Shown here piece after piece: positions 51,187-58,890 of a DNA stretch of 64,000 nt. The notes under the pieces are model-generated. The model made no database searches. It was not told the DNA's origin and saw only the letters and a list, made by a program, of their open reading frames with translations. This DNA is from Lentzea sp. NBRC 105346 (lineage in GTDB: Bacteria > Actinomycetota > Actinomycetes > Mycobacteriales > Pseudonocardiaceae): NCBI RefSeq assembly GCF_030269605.1, contig NZ_BSTQ01000006.1:1-64000 (forward strand), read 5' to 3'. How positions within the stretch are numbered: position 1 is the stretch's first letter; every line of letters begins with the position of its first letter. The translations under genes were made by a program, and so were the position numbers.

Positions 51187-52897
51187 CAGCAGGCTTACTA
51201 GAACCCTTGTCCGCAAGGAAACGCTCTAGTGCGTCTGCGAGGGTTACACCCAGGTCAGAGCCACCGGTGCCGCAAGGCACGGTGGCTCTTTCCATGTCCA
51301 CCACCAGGCTGCGCCGGTGGTAGCTCCGTGCCTCATCGCCCCTGCTGTATAGGCGGTACTCAGCGGACAGGATGCCGTCGAACGGCTCCTGTAGCGCGTG
51401 TTCGAGAACGGCCGCCTTCTTGCCATCGGCGTACAGCCGCGTGAAGAAGACCTTGTTCATGAGGCTCCGCACGGTCTCATTGCCCGCCCGGTAGGCCGCC
51501 TCTGGACGCTCCAGGAGGTCAAGCGCCCGGTGCAGGACGTTCCGGCCAGTAGCCAGGCCGCTGCCGTCCTGTTCGAGCTGTCGTGAGATCGTCTCGCGCT
51601 CGGTGCGGAGCGTGCCGATCTTCTCTCGCAGCTTGTCTTTCGGCCACCCTTCCTCTGCGGCCAGGTCGAGGAAGTAGCTCTCCTTGGCGTCCAGCTTGTC
51701 CGAGCGCTTCTCAAGCTGCTCTCGGAGTGCTGCCGTCAGCGCTTGGCCATCCGTGGCCGACGCGTCCACGATCAGGCGCGCGGCCGACAGCTCTTCAGTG
51801 CTTAGCCACACGGCACGGCGGTAGTGGTCAGCGACGGCTGCTTCCATCAGCTCCACGGGGATGTACGGCTGGTTGCACTCACCGTCCTGTCGTCCCATGC
51901 AGAAGAAGTAGTAGTACACCGTGCCGTGACGGTTCTTCGTTCGCTGCACCGTGAACTGACGGCGGCAGCGGAAGCAGCGCATCAGCCCTTTGAGGTAGTG
52001 CGGGTGGCTGTGCTGCCTAGTCCCGGTTCCTGAGTGTGCATCCAAGATGCGTTGCACTCTCTCAAACAGCTCATCGGAGATTAGGCGTTCGTGTCGCCCA
52101 TTCTCGTACTCAATGCCCTTGTAGATGACGTTGCCGAGGTAGTACTTGTCCCGCAACAGCTTGTAGAGCGTCTGTTCGGAAATCGGCTTGCCAGTACGAG
52201 GCATCCGCAGCCCGGCAGTCGTCAGCTTGTCTTGCAGGGTGACAATGTTCGGGTAGCGACCAGTCGCGAACAGCTCGAACGCCATGACCACGAACGGCGC
52301 GCGTTCTTCGTCCTTGACGATGGTGTTGACTCGCCGCCCTTCGACAAACTTAATGCCATTCAAGTAGCCGAGTTTGGCAACGCCGTTCGTGCCGCCATTC
52401 TGTGCTTTGTGCAGCATCTTGGTTGAGATGTCCTGCCCACTGAGCCGCACTTGCACTTCGTTCATGATGTCAGTGACAGCCTCCATAGCGTCAGCCATGA
52501 TGCCTTCACCGAAATCTTCCTTGGCTGAAATGAGCTTGACGCCCATCTCAGCAAGCTGCCGCTTAGTGATTGCGGCATCGGTGTAGTTCCTGAACGCCCG
52601 TGACCGCATGTAGATGAAAACGTAGCGGACTTCTGGGTGTTCCTTGAGATAGGCCAGCAGCTCCTTGAAGACCTTGCGCTTGGCGATGCTTTGCGCAGAC
52701 TTACCCGGCTCTATGAACTCTTTGACGACCGGCACACGCATGGCAGTTGCCTTTGCGCCCGTGTGCTCCCGCTGTGTCGCGATCGAATTGCCGTCGCGGT
52801 CGACGTCCGACGCCGTATCCATCTGACGCTTAGAGCTGACGCGTAGATAGCTAACGCCAACCGCAACGCTTGTCACGTCCACTTTCGTTGATCGCAT
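51080..52897 (-). CDS. int: large serine recombinase (integrase)
   Basis: A 605-codon ORF. The resolvase domain starts VSYLRVSSKRQ with the nucleophile at Ser21. Then come the recombinase domain (AKLGYLNGIKFVEGRR, then LLRDKYYLGNVIYKGIEYE) and a zinc ribbon (LMRCFRCRRQF, YYYFFCMGRQDGECNQ). A coiled-coil segment follows (LREQLEKRSDKLDAKESYFL). The last 35 or so residues are encoded by the antisense of ssrA (including VPGIEPGSSG, a typical product of reading a T-arm backwards). Excision would therefore change the C-terminus. AGGAGGGAGGGG precedes the ATG. Confidence 0.93.
   Translation of the reverse strand: MRSTKVDVTSVAVGVSYLRVSSKRQMDTASDVDRDGNSIATQREHTGAKATAMRVPVVKEFIEPGKSAQSIAKRKVFKELLAYLKEHPEVRYVFIYMRSRAFRNYTDAAITKRQLAEMGVKLISAKEDFGEGIMADAMEAVTDIMNEVQVRLSGQDISTKMLHKAQNGGTNGVAKLGYLNGIKFVEGRRVNTIVKDEERAPFVVMAFELFATGRYPNIVTLQDKLTTAGLRMPRTGKPISEQTLYKLLRDKYYLGNVIYKGIEYENGRHERLISDELFERVQRILDAHSGTGTRQHSHPHYLKGLMRCFRCRRQFTVQRTKNRHGTVYYYFFCMGRQDGECNQPYIPVELMEAAVADHYRRAVWLSTEELSAARLIVDASATDGQALTAALREQLEKRSDKLDAKESYFLDLAAEEGWPKDKLREKIGTLRTERETISRQLEQDGSGLATGRNVLHRALDLLERPEAAYRAGNETVRSLMNKVFFTRLYADGKKAAVLEHALQEPFDGILSAEYRLYSRGDEARSYHRRSLVVDMERATVPCGTGGSDLGVTLADALERFLADKGSSKPAVVEVPGIEPGSSGVSARLLRAQSAMSLLDPTNHAD
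51125..51195. mobile_element. probable attachment site (attL) of the integrated element
   Basis: The element begins at the 3' end of ssrA. The chromosomal gene stays intact, and the integrase reading frame crosses the same segment from the other side. The exact core cannot be set without the other end, which lies outside the window. Confidence 0.6.
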
Positions 52898-52916
52898 AAC
52901 CCCTCCCTCCTAGGTT

Positions 52917-53564
52917 CTAGGCCGCGCAGCACAGCGCGTCGCCCAATGCTGCACCTGCTTGCCGGAAATACGTGCGTGGCTTCTCTTCGGGACGCTCGAT
53001 CAGCCCCAGATCCCGTAACCGCTTGCTCATTGCCTCTGGCGACACATTGAACAGTCCGGCCATTAGGTCAACGTTCTGCGTTGCAAACCAATGCGACTTG
53101 ACGAGCGCAGTAGGCATCAAGACGTGCGCAGCAAAGTGGTTGCAGATCAGTTCCATTTGCAGTTCTTTGCGCTTCTGGTCGCCGCTGCCAAGCCGTTCGT
53201 ACAGGTGATCGCCATCGGTGAAGTCAAGCACGTGCTTGAACTCGTGGAGCAGCGAAAACCGTTGCCGCGTAAGCGGTTCGTTCTGGTTGATGAAGACCTG
53301 AACCTTACCCCCGACCGCATTCGTGGTCAGTCCGCTCTCTTCGCTGAGCTTATGGGCCGGGACGAAGTGCACGGGTACGGCGCGTTGCTCGATCAGCCAG
53401 ATGAGGTTTATGTCTGGCTGGTCAGCTTCCGCCCATCGGCGAAATCGAGCCGCTTGCAGACGCGCTACCTGTATCGCTTCTCCGTAGCTGATCGCGCGCT
53501 TTGGTGCGAGCGAGCGCAACGACGTGATTAGCTCATTGACCGCTTTCTTGGTTGTTGTTGCCAT
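52917..53564 (-). CDS. ImmA/IrrE-type zinc metallopeptidase
   Basis: A 215-residue protein. The zinc motif is LLHEFKHVLDF (HExxH), with a downstream ICNHFAAHVLMPTALV glutamate/histidine region typical of ImmA/IrrE. ImmA-type proteases cleave the ImmR repressor after DNA damage and so induce element excision. It overlaps the XRE gene by 32 bases. Confidence 0.9.
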   Translation of the reverse strand: MATTTKKAVNELITSLRSLAPKRAISYGEAIQVARLQAARFRRWAEADQPDINLIWLIEQRAVPVHFVPAHKLSEESGLTTNAVGGKVQVFINQNEPLTRQRFSLLHEFKHVLDFTDGDHLYERLGSGDQKRKELQMELICNHFAAHVLMPTALVKSHWFATQNVDLMAGLFNVSPEAMSKRLRDLGLIERPEEKPRTYFRQAGAALGDALCCAA

Positions 53565-53916
53565 TGGCTCCCTCCTTATCTTTCGCTTTTATGTACTGTT
53601 CAATCCTGCTGATGATCTCGTCTGCTTCTGCGTCGCTCACGCCGTATGTACTGCGGAAGAATGCCCGTCTCGTAGGCATCACCGCAGCCGGTTTCACGCC
53701 GATAAAGGCGAATGCTTCGGCCGGATCAAGTCCGAGTTCGTCTACGAACCGTTGCATCATCTCGGGTGTTGGCTTGCTACGCTCTCCGCGTTCCAGGCGA
53801 TTCAGGTAGCCGCCGGTGATTCCCATGCGGCGAGCAAGTTCCTCACCTGACAGCTTGGCTGTCTCACGCGCTGCCCGCAGATACTCACCCAGTGCTATCG
53901 AGTGGTCTTCACTCAT
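53533..53916 (-). CDS. XRE-family repressor (ImmR-like)
   Basis: A 127-residue protein. The helix-turn-helix lies at residues 12-65 (ALGEYLRAARETAKLSGEEL, ARRMGITGGYLNRLERGERS). The C-terminal part is helical and charged, ending in Asn/Gln-rich sequence. Transcribed with the ImmA-like protease, it is the likely master repressor of the element. AGGAGG lies before the ATG. The promoter upstream contains an 18-bp palindrome. Confidence 0.88.
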   Translation of the reverse strand: MSEDHSIALGEYLRAARETAKLSGEELARRMGITGGYLNRLERGERSKPTPEMMQRFVDELGLDPAEAFAFIGVKPAAVMPTRRAFFRSTYGVSDAEADEIISRIEQYIKAKDKEGANGNNNQESGQ

Positions 53917-53943
53917 TCCATTTTCCTCCTGCTACTGCCCTCC

Positions 53944-53974
53944 ATTATCCGCCAACCCTTGCCTACAGGCAAGG
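53944..53974 (-). promoter_or_regulatory. promoter of the immR-immA-int operon with palindromic operator 1
   Basis: Minus-strand TTGCCT (53972-53967), 17-base spacer, GATAAT (53949-53944). The palindrome CCTTGCCTACAGGCAAGG (53957-53974) covers the -35 box. Two related palindromes lie before the transfer operon. Confidence 0.75.
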
Positions 53975-54001
53975 TTCATAACGCCGTAGAATCGGCAACA
54001 T

Positions 54002-54835
54002 TCACGCCGAAAGCTCGTTCGCAACGAGTTTCACGGCGTCCGATTCGAGCGCTACCCGGAACAGTGCCCCGGACGTATCCGGTAGGCCGTTCACGAGTGC
54101 GGCAATATCCTGCCGTCGCTGCTCGTTCGGCACTGTGAAGAGAACACGGGGCATGACGTCGTCGCGCCCGAGCTGACCGCGACGCATGAAGTCTATGTAG
54201 GTGTCCAGCTTGCGCCGGATGGTCGGCAAATGCTCGGTAGCCTTATCGACTTCAACGGCCCAGTGGTCTTCAATCTCGCCACGACCGGCGACCACATACG
54301 CGTCCGGCTTAAGCCAACCGCCTAATCCGTCCCGAAGCCAGGCCGCAGGTTCAGCAAGAAATCCACTCAGCTCAAATAGTCCTGCCCGTTGCGCTTCAAT
54401 GCACTGCACGTACAGCTCCGACACGGTGAGCGAATGTTGCAAGAATCGCTCACCGGGCAGCGCAGGCCGCCGCATTCTTCCCTCGCGAACCTTGTCAGCC
54501 TTTGATAGGCTGGACATGAGAGCGAGTCCGGCAGAATCCAACGCCCAAATCATTTGCGCGGAACCGCGTCGCGCACCGCCAACGCGGCGATCAAAAGGAA
54601 CAATGACGCGCCAATCTGCCAAACGCTTGAGTACACGAGCACGAACAACAGAACGGCTTTTGCCAGTCAATTCAGAAAAGTGAAGCCGTTCAATATGGGC
54701 GCTGGTCAGGAGACGGACGGCGTGCAGGTCAGCCATGATCCGATGATCGCGGCCGGCCAGGTGCTCGGAGAGCCAGGCGACGTGGGCATGTCGTACGCGC
54801 TGAGGCTGGCGGCCCCCGCTCGTGTAAGTACTCAT
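54002..54835 (-). CDS. replication-relaxation family protein
   Basis: A 277-residue protein. The N-terminal winged helix has AHVAWLSEHLAGRDHRIMAD and LHAVRLLTSAHIERLHF, then RVLKRLADWRVIVPFDRRVG and a basic helical domain (VEVDKATEHLPTIRRKLDTY). Such proteins accompany VirD4-like ATPases on actinobacterial plasmids and conjugative elements. The ATG at 54835 overlaps the stop of the tiny membrane gene (ATGA). Confidence 0.8.
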   Translation of the reverse strand: MSTYTSGGRQPQRVRHAHVAWLSEHLAGRDHRIMADLHAVRLLTSAHIERLHFSELTGKSRSVVRARVLKRLADWRVIVPFDRRVGGARRGSAQMIWALDSAGLALMSSLSKADKVREGRMRRPALPGERFLQHSLTVSELYVQCIEAQRAGLFELSGFLAEPAAWLRDGLGGWLKPDAYVVAGRGEIEDHWAVEVDKATEHLPTIRRKLDTYIDFMRRGQLGRDDVMPRVLFTVPNEQRRQDIAALVNGLPDTSGALFRVALESDAVKLVANELSA

Positions 54836-54957
54836 GGGGAACCCCAGAGTGTCCCTGGCGCTATCCAGCTGATCGTGCCCCTGACCAGTGGCGTCCAGCC
54901 AACGAGGTTCCCAGCGGCACCAACACCGAGGACAACACCGATACCAACAGCGGTCAT
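54832..54957 (-). CDS. 41-residue membrane peptide in the transfer operon
   Basis: A short ORF (MTAVGIGVVLGVGAAGNLVG at the start, then PLVRGTISWIAPGTLWGSP) that overlaps both neighbours by ATGA. GGAGGTGG precedes the ATG. It is one hydrophobic helix plus a short tail and probably a small subunit of the transfer apparatus. Confidence 0.65.
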   Translation of the reverse strand: MTAVGIGVVLGVGAAGNLVGWTPLVRGTISWIAPGTLWGSP

Positions 54958-57239
54958 GATCCACCTCCGCGGATGCGGCGGCCGACCGGTGACGTACTGC
55001 CGGTTGCTGCTGTTCGTGCTCGCAGTCCGGCTTCTACAGCCGTCCTTTCCATGCCGTGCCTGTCCCTGCTGTGGGCGGCCAGCTCGGACGCGTCTCGGAG
55101 CGGCTTCTCCAGGGGCAGCGTTGTGAGCGTCACCGGGGACACCGTGACTCCGTTGACGCATGGCCTCAGCGCAGCCTCGTAAGGCTGCAAGCCTTGAAGC
55201 TCATCAGCACTCAGCGGGGCGAACCGGGATGCAAGGGCGGTCGCATCGTCGCGCTCGACCGCGAACACGAGCTGGCTGCGCACCGTTCCGAGCAAGGCCG
55301 TCCTGATGGCCTGCGGCACCTGGTCGATGAACTGCGTGGCCAAGGTGATCCCGAGGCCCAAGCCGCGCGCCTGGCTAAGCATCTCGCTCAGCGGCACCGG
55401 CAAGCGCATCAGGTCAGGTGCTTCGTCGATGTAGGCGAAGACTGGTCGCCGTGCTTCCTGGGGCACGGCTGTGCGTGACAGCGTTGCCTGCCACAACAGC
55501 ATGACCAACAGCGATCCCAGCAGATTCGCGGTCTCGGTACCGATGCTGCCCTTGGCCAGCGAGACCAAGACGACTTTCCGCTTCGTGAAGACGTCGCGGA
55601 AGTCGAAGCCGGTTGTCTGCCCAAGCATGAGGCGGATTGGCGTTCGACTTGTGAACGCCTCAACCTTGTGCAGCAAGGGATTGATGACCTGTTGTCGCTC
55701 CCCTTCGGACAGTGCCTCGAACCGCTGCCAGTAGGCCCGTGCGGTATCGGGTACCCCAGCCTGGCGGACGACGAAACGTCGGAAGGACGGCTCGGTGAGG
55801 AGCGGCACCAACTCGCACAGCGTCAACGCTGACCCATCCACGCCACGTGCGTGCACAAGGGTGTTCAACGCAGCACGACACAGGCTGTCGCTTCGGGGCC
55901 CCCAGAAGTCCGACCAGATCGAGCGGAAGACCCCAAGCACGTTGTCGGCCAGGAGCTCACGGCTCGTTTCATCGTGCGCACCGCCGAGGATGTTCAGCCC
56001 GATGGGCTGGTTACGCTGGCTCGCGTCGATCATGACCACCCGGTCGGTGTCGGCTGGATCTATCCGGCCGAGGATGTCCGTTATCAGGTCGCCTTTCGGG
56101 TCGATGACGACCGTGCCGAAACCAGCCTTGATGTCCTGCAACGCCATACGTGCCAGCAACCAACTCTTGCCCGCACCGGTCGGCGCAATCACCGACATGT
56201 GTCGCAGCCGATCATTCGGCCGCAGCCCAATGCGGCGGTTGGTGAGTCCGAGGTAGTTCGACACCCCGAGCACGTTGCCGCCACTTGGTACCTGTGGCCC
56301 TGGCGGCAGTTGTCGCGCAGGACTCGGAGCCATGCCCGGCAGCACCAGGCCGGAGACGGGCAGGCCGACGAGGCCAGCCGCTTCACTGGTTCGCAGCAGC
56401 ACCGGCCAATGGATGAGCGGCACTGCTCGCTCAGTCAGTCGCTGCGCCACAGTCGTAGTTGGGAGCCACCGCCGCACGAGCTGTACGCCAGGGTTGTTCA
56501 GGCCGTGCAGATTGCTCCACACCCTACCGAACAACGCGTGTGCTTGCGCGCTGCTTGGCGCGGCCACGCCAATACGTGCCACTGCCAGCAGATGCGGTTC
56601 GCGTGACTTCAGACGTGCCGCTTTGACTGCTTCCGCGTCATGTGGTGATGCGTTCTCCCACATCCAGGCGGGCGATGCATTCGCGACAGCGTTTGGTGTC
56701 GAAACTGGGCGCGGCGTGCCTCCGCTGGTCACTATCCACTGCATACGGATCACCGCATCACCGGATACAGGCTGAAGTGATGAAATCAGGGCTGCGTTTG
56801 TGACCTCGGCGCGAACGTCAGCAAGTGGACGCCGCAAGTTAGTGATCCGTGCTTCTCCCGCGACGTTGAACGCCGGACGCTCATTGAGATAGTCCGCAGC
56901 CTCTATTACAGCCGTGCCGGGCATGGTCGCCTGGATACCAGCCAGAATCCTGGCCTCATTGCCCTTGGTGACGAGCACATATATGGCGATGCCGGCCGCG
57001 GTGCTCGAAACCTCTACACAGACAGGCGGTAAAGGCAGGAGTGCCAGCCGCGTCGGATGGGTTATAGCTGCGATATGCCCGAGCCATGAACCGACCTGCT
57101 CAGCGGTGAGCTTTGACGATGGCTGTAGCCGATAGGCCACCAAGGATCTTCGCCAGCTCATCGCTTCAAGCCGACGTGCGGCCACGATAGCGAGCATGGG
57201 GATCGTTCCCAGCAGCACGAGTAGGAATGCCATCATCAT
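54954..57239 (-). CDS. VirD4/HerA-type conjugative transfer ATPase
   Basis: A 761-residue protein. Two hydrophobic segments lie at the N-terminus (AFLLVLLGTIPMLAIVAARR). Walker A is VIAPTGAGKSWLLARMALQD near residue 355. VVIDPKGDLITDILGRI follows, and Walker B is PVFAYIDEAPDLMRLP. The C-terminal tail is basic. It should pump DNA during conjugation together with the replication-relaxation protein. GAGGAGG precedes the ATG, which overlaps the upstream small gene. Confidence 0.9.
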   Translation of the reverse strand: MMMAFLLVLLGTIPMLAIVAARRLEAMSWRRSLVAYRLQPSSKLTAEQVGSWLGHIAAITHPTRLALLPLPPVCVEVSSTAAGIAIYVLVTKGNEARILAGIQATMPGTAVIEAADYLNERPAFNVAGEARITNLRRPLADVRAEVTNAALISSLQPVSGDAVIRMQWIVTSGGTPRPVSTPNAVANASPAWMWENASPHDAEAVKAARLKSREPHLLAVARIGVAAPSSAQAHALFGRVWSNLHGLNNPGVQLVRRWLPTTTVAQRLTERAVPLIHWPVLLRTSEAAGLVGLPVSGLVLPGMAPSPARQLPPGPQVPSGGNVLGVSNYLGLTNRRIGLRPNDRLRHMSVIAPTGAGKSWLLARMALQDIKAGFGTVVIDPKGDLITDILGRIDPADTDRVVMIDASQRNQPIGLNILGGAHDETSRELLADNVLGVFRSIWSDFWGPRSDSLCRAALNTLVHARGVDGSALTLCELVPLLTEPSFRRFVVRQAGVPDTARAYWQRFEALSEGERQQVINPLLHKVEAFTSRTPIRLMLGQTTGFDFRDVFTKRKVVLVSLAKGSIGTETANLLGSLLVMLLWQATLSRTAVPQEARRPVFAYIDEAPDLMRLPVPLSEMLSQARGLGLGITLATQFIDQVPQAIRTALLGTVRSQLVFAVERDDATALASRFAPLSADELQGLQPYEAALRPCVNGVTVSPVTLTTLPLEKPLRDASELAAHSRDRHGMERTAVEAGLRARTAATGSTSPVGRRIRGGGS

Positions 57240-57400
57240 GACGCCTCCTCCTCAGTTCCGTCGTGCTCGTGGCACTCATCGCCACGAGTTTGTTCCTCGC
57301 CGTGTATCTGCTCGCCTAAAGCGATCACGGCCTGCGCTAAGAGATCCAAGTCAATCTCCTTGCGCCGCGACCCTGTAATTCGTATATACCAATCTCCCAT
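57236..57400 (-). CDS. 54-residue acidic protein leading the transfer operon
   Basis: The ORF begins MGDWYIRITGSRRKEIDLDL. A helical part (LLAQAVIALGEQIHG) and an acidic tail rich in Glu, Asp and His follow. GAGGG lies six bases before the ATG. Its stop overlaps the ATPase start (ATGA). No family recognised. Confidence 0.7.
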   Translation of the reverse strand: MGDWYIRITGSRRKEIDLDLLAQAVIALGEQIHGEEQTRGDECHEHDGTEEEAS

Positions 57401-57436
57401 CCGTTGCCCTCGCGCTTGCCGTTGATAAGTCAGTGA

Positions 57437-57490
57437 CCTTGCCCGCAGGCAAGGCCCTTATTTGTTCTTATGCCTTGCCTACAGGCAAGG
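57437..57490 (-). promoter_or_regulatory. palindromic operators 2 and 3 before the transfer operon
   Basis: Two palindromes, CCTTGCCCGCAGGCAAGG (57437-57454) and CCTTGCCTACAGGCAAGG (57473-57490), lie 36 bp apart. The second is identical to operator 1 of the repressor gene. Minus-strand TTGCCT boxes within them fit -35 positions, with ACAAAT or CTTATC 17 bases downstream. Upstream of operators 1 and 3 (minus strand) the sequence CGATTCTAC is also shared. Confidence 0.72.
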
Positions 57491-57567
57491 GTCAAGCGGT
57501 AGAATCGACAACGGCGCGAATGACAGAGATGATCGGTCACTCGCGCCGTACGCGGGATATGGAACGA

Positions 57568-57795
57568 CTATTCGCCCGGCACGTAGTCCTCACGCGCGAA
57601 CTCCCACGCAAGCGGGTCAGCGGCCAAAGCCGTCGCCCGTGCCCGTTCAGCCTGGAGCGCACAGCGGCAGTTCTGCGGGTACAGCTCCCGCAGTTCCTCG
57701 TACATCCGCAGCAGCTCATCCTGCCCGTCCCGCAGCTCGGTGACTGCGGCCTGGAGCGCGTCCAGCCCATCGGGGGCCGGTTCCTGGTCTTGCAT
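57568..57795 (-). CDS. 75-residue acidic helical protein
   Basis: A short protein with MQDQEPAPDGLDALQAAVTE at the start, then a charged helix (LLRMYEELRELYPQN) and CRCALQAERARATALAADPL. GAGAGGAG lies eight bases before the ATG. No family recognised. It may be a small coiled-coil partner. Confidence 0.68.
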   Translation of the reverse strand: MQDQEPAPDGLDALQAAVTELRDGQDELLRMYEELRELYPQNCRCALQAERARATALAADPLAWEFAREDYVPGE

Positions 57796-57809
57796 CGGTA
57801 CGTCTCCTC

Positions 57810-57974
57810 TCAGGCCAGGCGCTTGCGAACGAGCCGCACAACCCAGATGGCCACGCCGATCAGGACGAGCGCGATGACGAACGGTGCGACGAAGACGGCC
57901 ACCTCGTACATGAGCTGCACGGCGACCAGAACGACGAAAAAGCAGAAGAACACCTTCACGAAGAACACGAACAT
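57810..57974 (-). CDS. 54-residue two-helix membrane protein
   Basis: Two hydrophobic helices (MFVFFVKVFFCFFVVLVAVQ and then VAPFVIALVLIGVAIWVVRL) and a basic tail (VRKRLA). The ATG at 57974 has GGAGG eight bases upstream. It is probably a membrane part of the transfer machinery; no family recognised. Confidence 0.65.
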   Translation of the reverse strand: MFVFFVKVFFCFFVVLVAVQLMYEVAVFVAPFVIALVLIGVAIWVVRLVRKRLA

Positions 57975-58011
57975 GACAAACCTCCCTCCGAGGTTCGAGA
58001 AGGAAAAAGAA

Positions 58012-58257
58012 TCACTGCCGCCGGTTCGAGATGACCCAGAGCAGTGAAATGAGAATGACTCCCGCCATCATGGCCGGCATCGCCGATGCGACGTAGCCGT
58101 ACAGCAGATCCCAGCCAGCCAACAGGTCACGGTTCATGGACTCAGGAAGCACCGGCGTCAAGATTGCCACCAGCAATTTGAGCACAATGCCCACCACAAC
58201 GAGCACGCCCGCCACCGCGGCTACACGGAACAGAATTGCCCCGATACCTTGGCGCAT
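58012..58257 (-). CDS. 81-residue two-helix membrane protein
   Basis: Two hydrophobic helices (FRVAAVAGVLVVVGIVLKLL and AMPAMMAGVILISLLWVISN) separated by a polar loop. It may be a further transfer-apparatus component. No family recognised. Confidence 0.65.
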   Translation of the reverse strand: MRQGIGAILFRVAAVAGVLVVVGIVLKLLVAILTPVLPESMNRDLLAGWDLLYGYVASAMPAMMAGVILISLLWVISNRRQ

Positions 58258-58381
58258 AGCTTTCCTTATATGGAGTTACCAAACGACAACTCCCCGGAGA
58301 AGAATCATCCGATGGGGAGTGCCGGGCGATTGCCCTGACGCATCCCAGATTGCACGAGGGAAATTGGGAGGTCGAGCAAAT

Positions 58382-58473
58382 GAACAGCAGAACAGCACGT
58401 GCACAGCGCGTCTGCGCAGGTTGCGGCGTTGGAGTGCGCGGGAACTGAACAGTAGAGTGAACAGCTTGAACAG
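58382..58473 (+). repeat. five iteron-like GAACAG repeats
   Basis: GAACAG occurs at 58382, 58390, 58447, 58459 and 58468 on the plus strand, in two groups. It lies between two minus-strand genes. It could be an operator array, an iteron-type origin or part of an origin of transfer. Confidence 0.5.
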
Positions 58474-58486
58474 TGCCGTAGCGGGG

Positions 58487-58840
58487 CTACTCGGGTTGCG
58501 CAGGAGGCATGGGGCCTGCCTCACCTGGAGGCGGAGGTATGTCGCCAGGGCCTGGGGTATCCCCGATGATCCGCTGTGCGGCCTCGGCGGCGGCGTCGGC
58601 TTCGAGGAGTCGTGCTAGCCGTTCGCGAGCAAGTGTCTCACTCAGCCCTGACTGATACTCGTCGATCGTTTCGCCAGTGCCATATTTGGCCACGACATCG
58701 ACGCCGGGTTCTTCTTTGGCCTTCTCAAGGAGATGCTGATCCCATATGGCGCGCATTCGCGCGTCGCTGCTATCCAATGGCTCACCATAGACATCTACGC
58801 CTTGAATCTCTGGTTCTTGTCCACGACGTCTTTCGGGCAC
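58487..58840 (-). CDS. 117-residue acidic hypothetical protein
   Basis: A helical, acidic protein (LLEKAKEEPGVDVVAKYGTG, then ETLARERLARLLEADAAAEA) with a Pro/Gly-rich tail (GPGDIPPPPGEAGPMPP). GTG at 58840 is the likely start, with a weak ribosome-binding site. It is divergent from the next gene. No family recognised. Confidence 0.6.
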   Translation of the reverse strand: MPERRRGQEPEIQGVDVYGEPLDSSDARMRAIWDQHLLEKAKEEPGVDVVAKYGTGETIDEYQSGLSETLARERLARLLEADAAAEAAQRIIGDTPGPGDIPPPPGEAGPMPPAQPE

Positions 58841-58890
58841 TTGCGTTTATCCTACTTACTGCACTAGTTATAACATTTCCGGCGTCGTAG

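Noticed and set aside
58276-58524. Minus-strand ORF across the GAACAG array
   Set aside because: It overlaps the repeats, has no ribosome-binding site and overlaps the better-supported gene at 58487-58840. A 22-residue plus-strand ORF at 58381-58449 is also too short to support.
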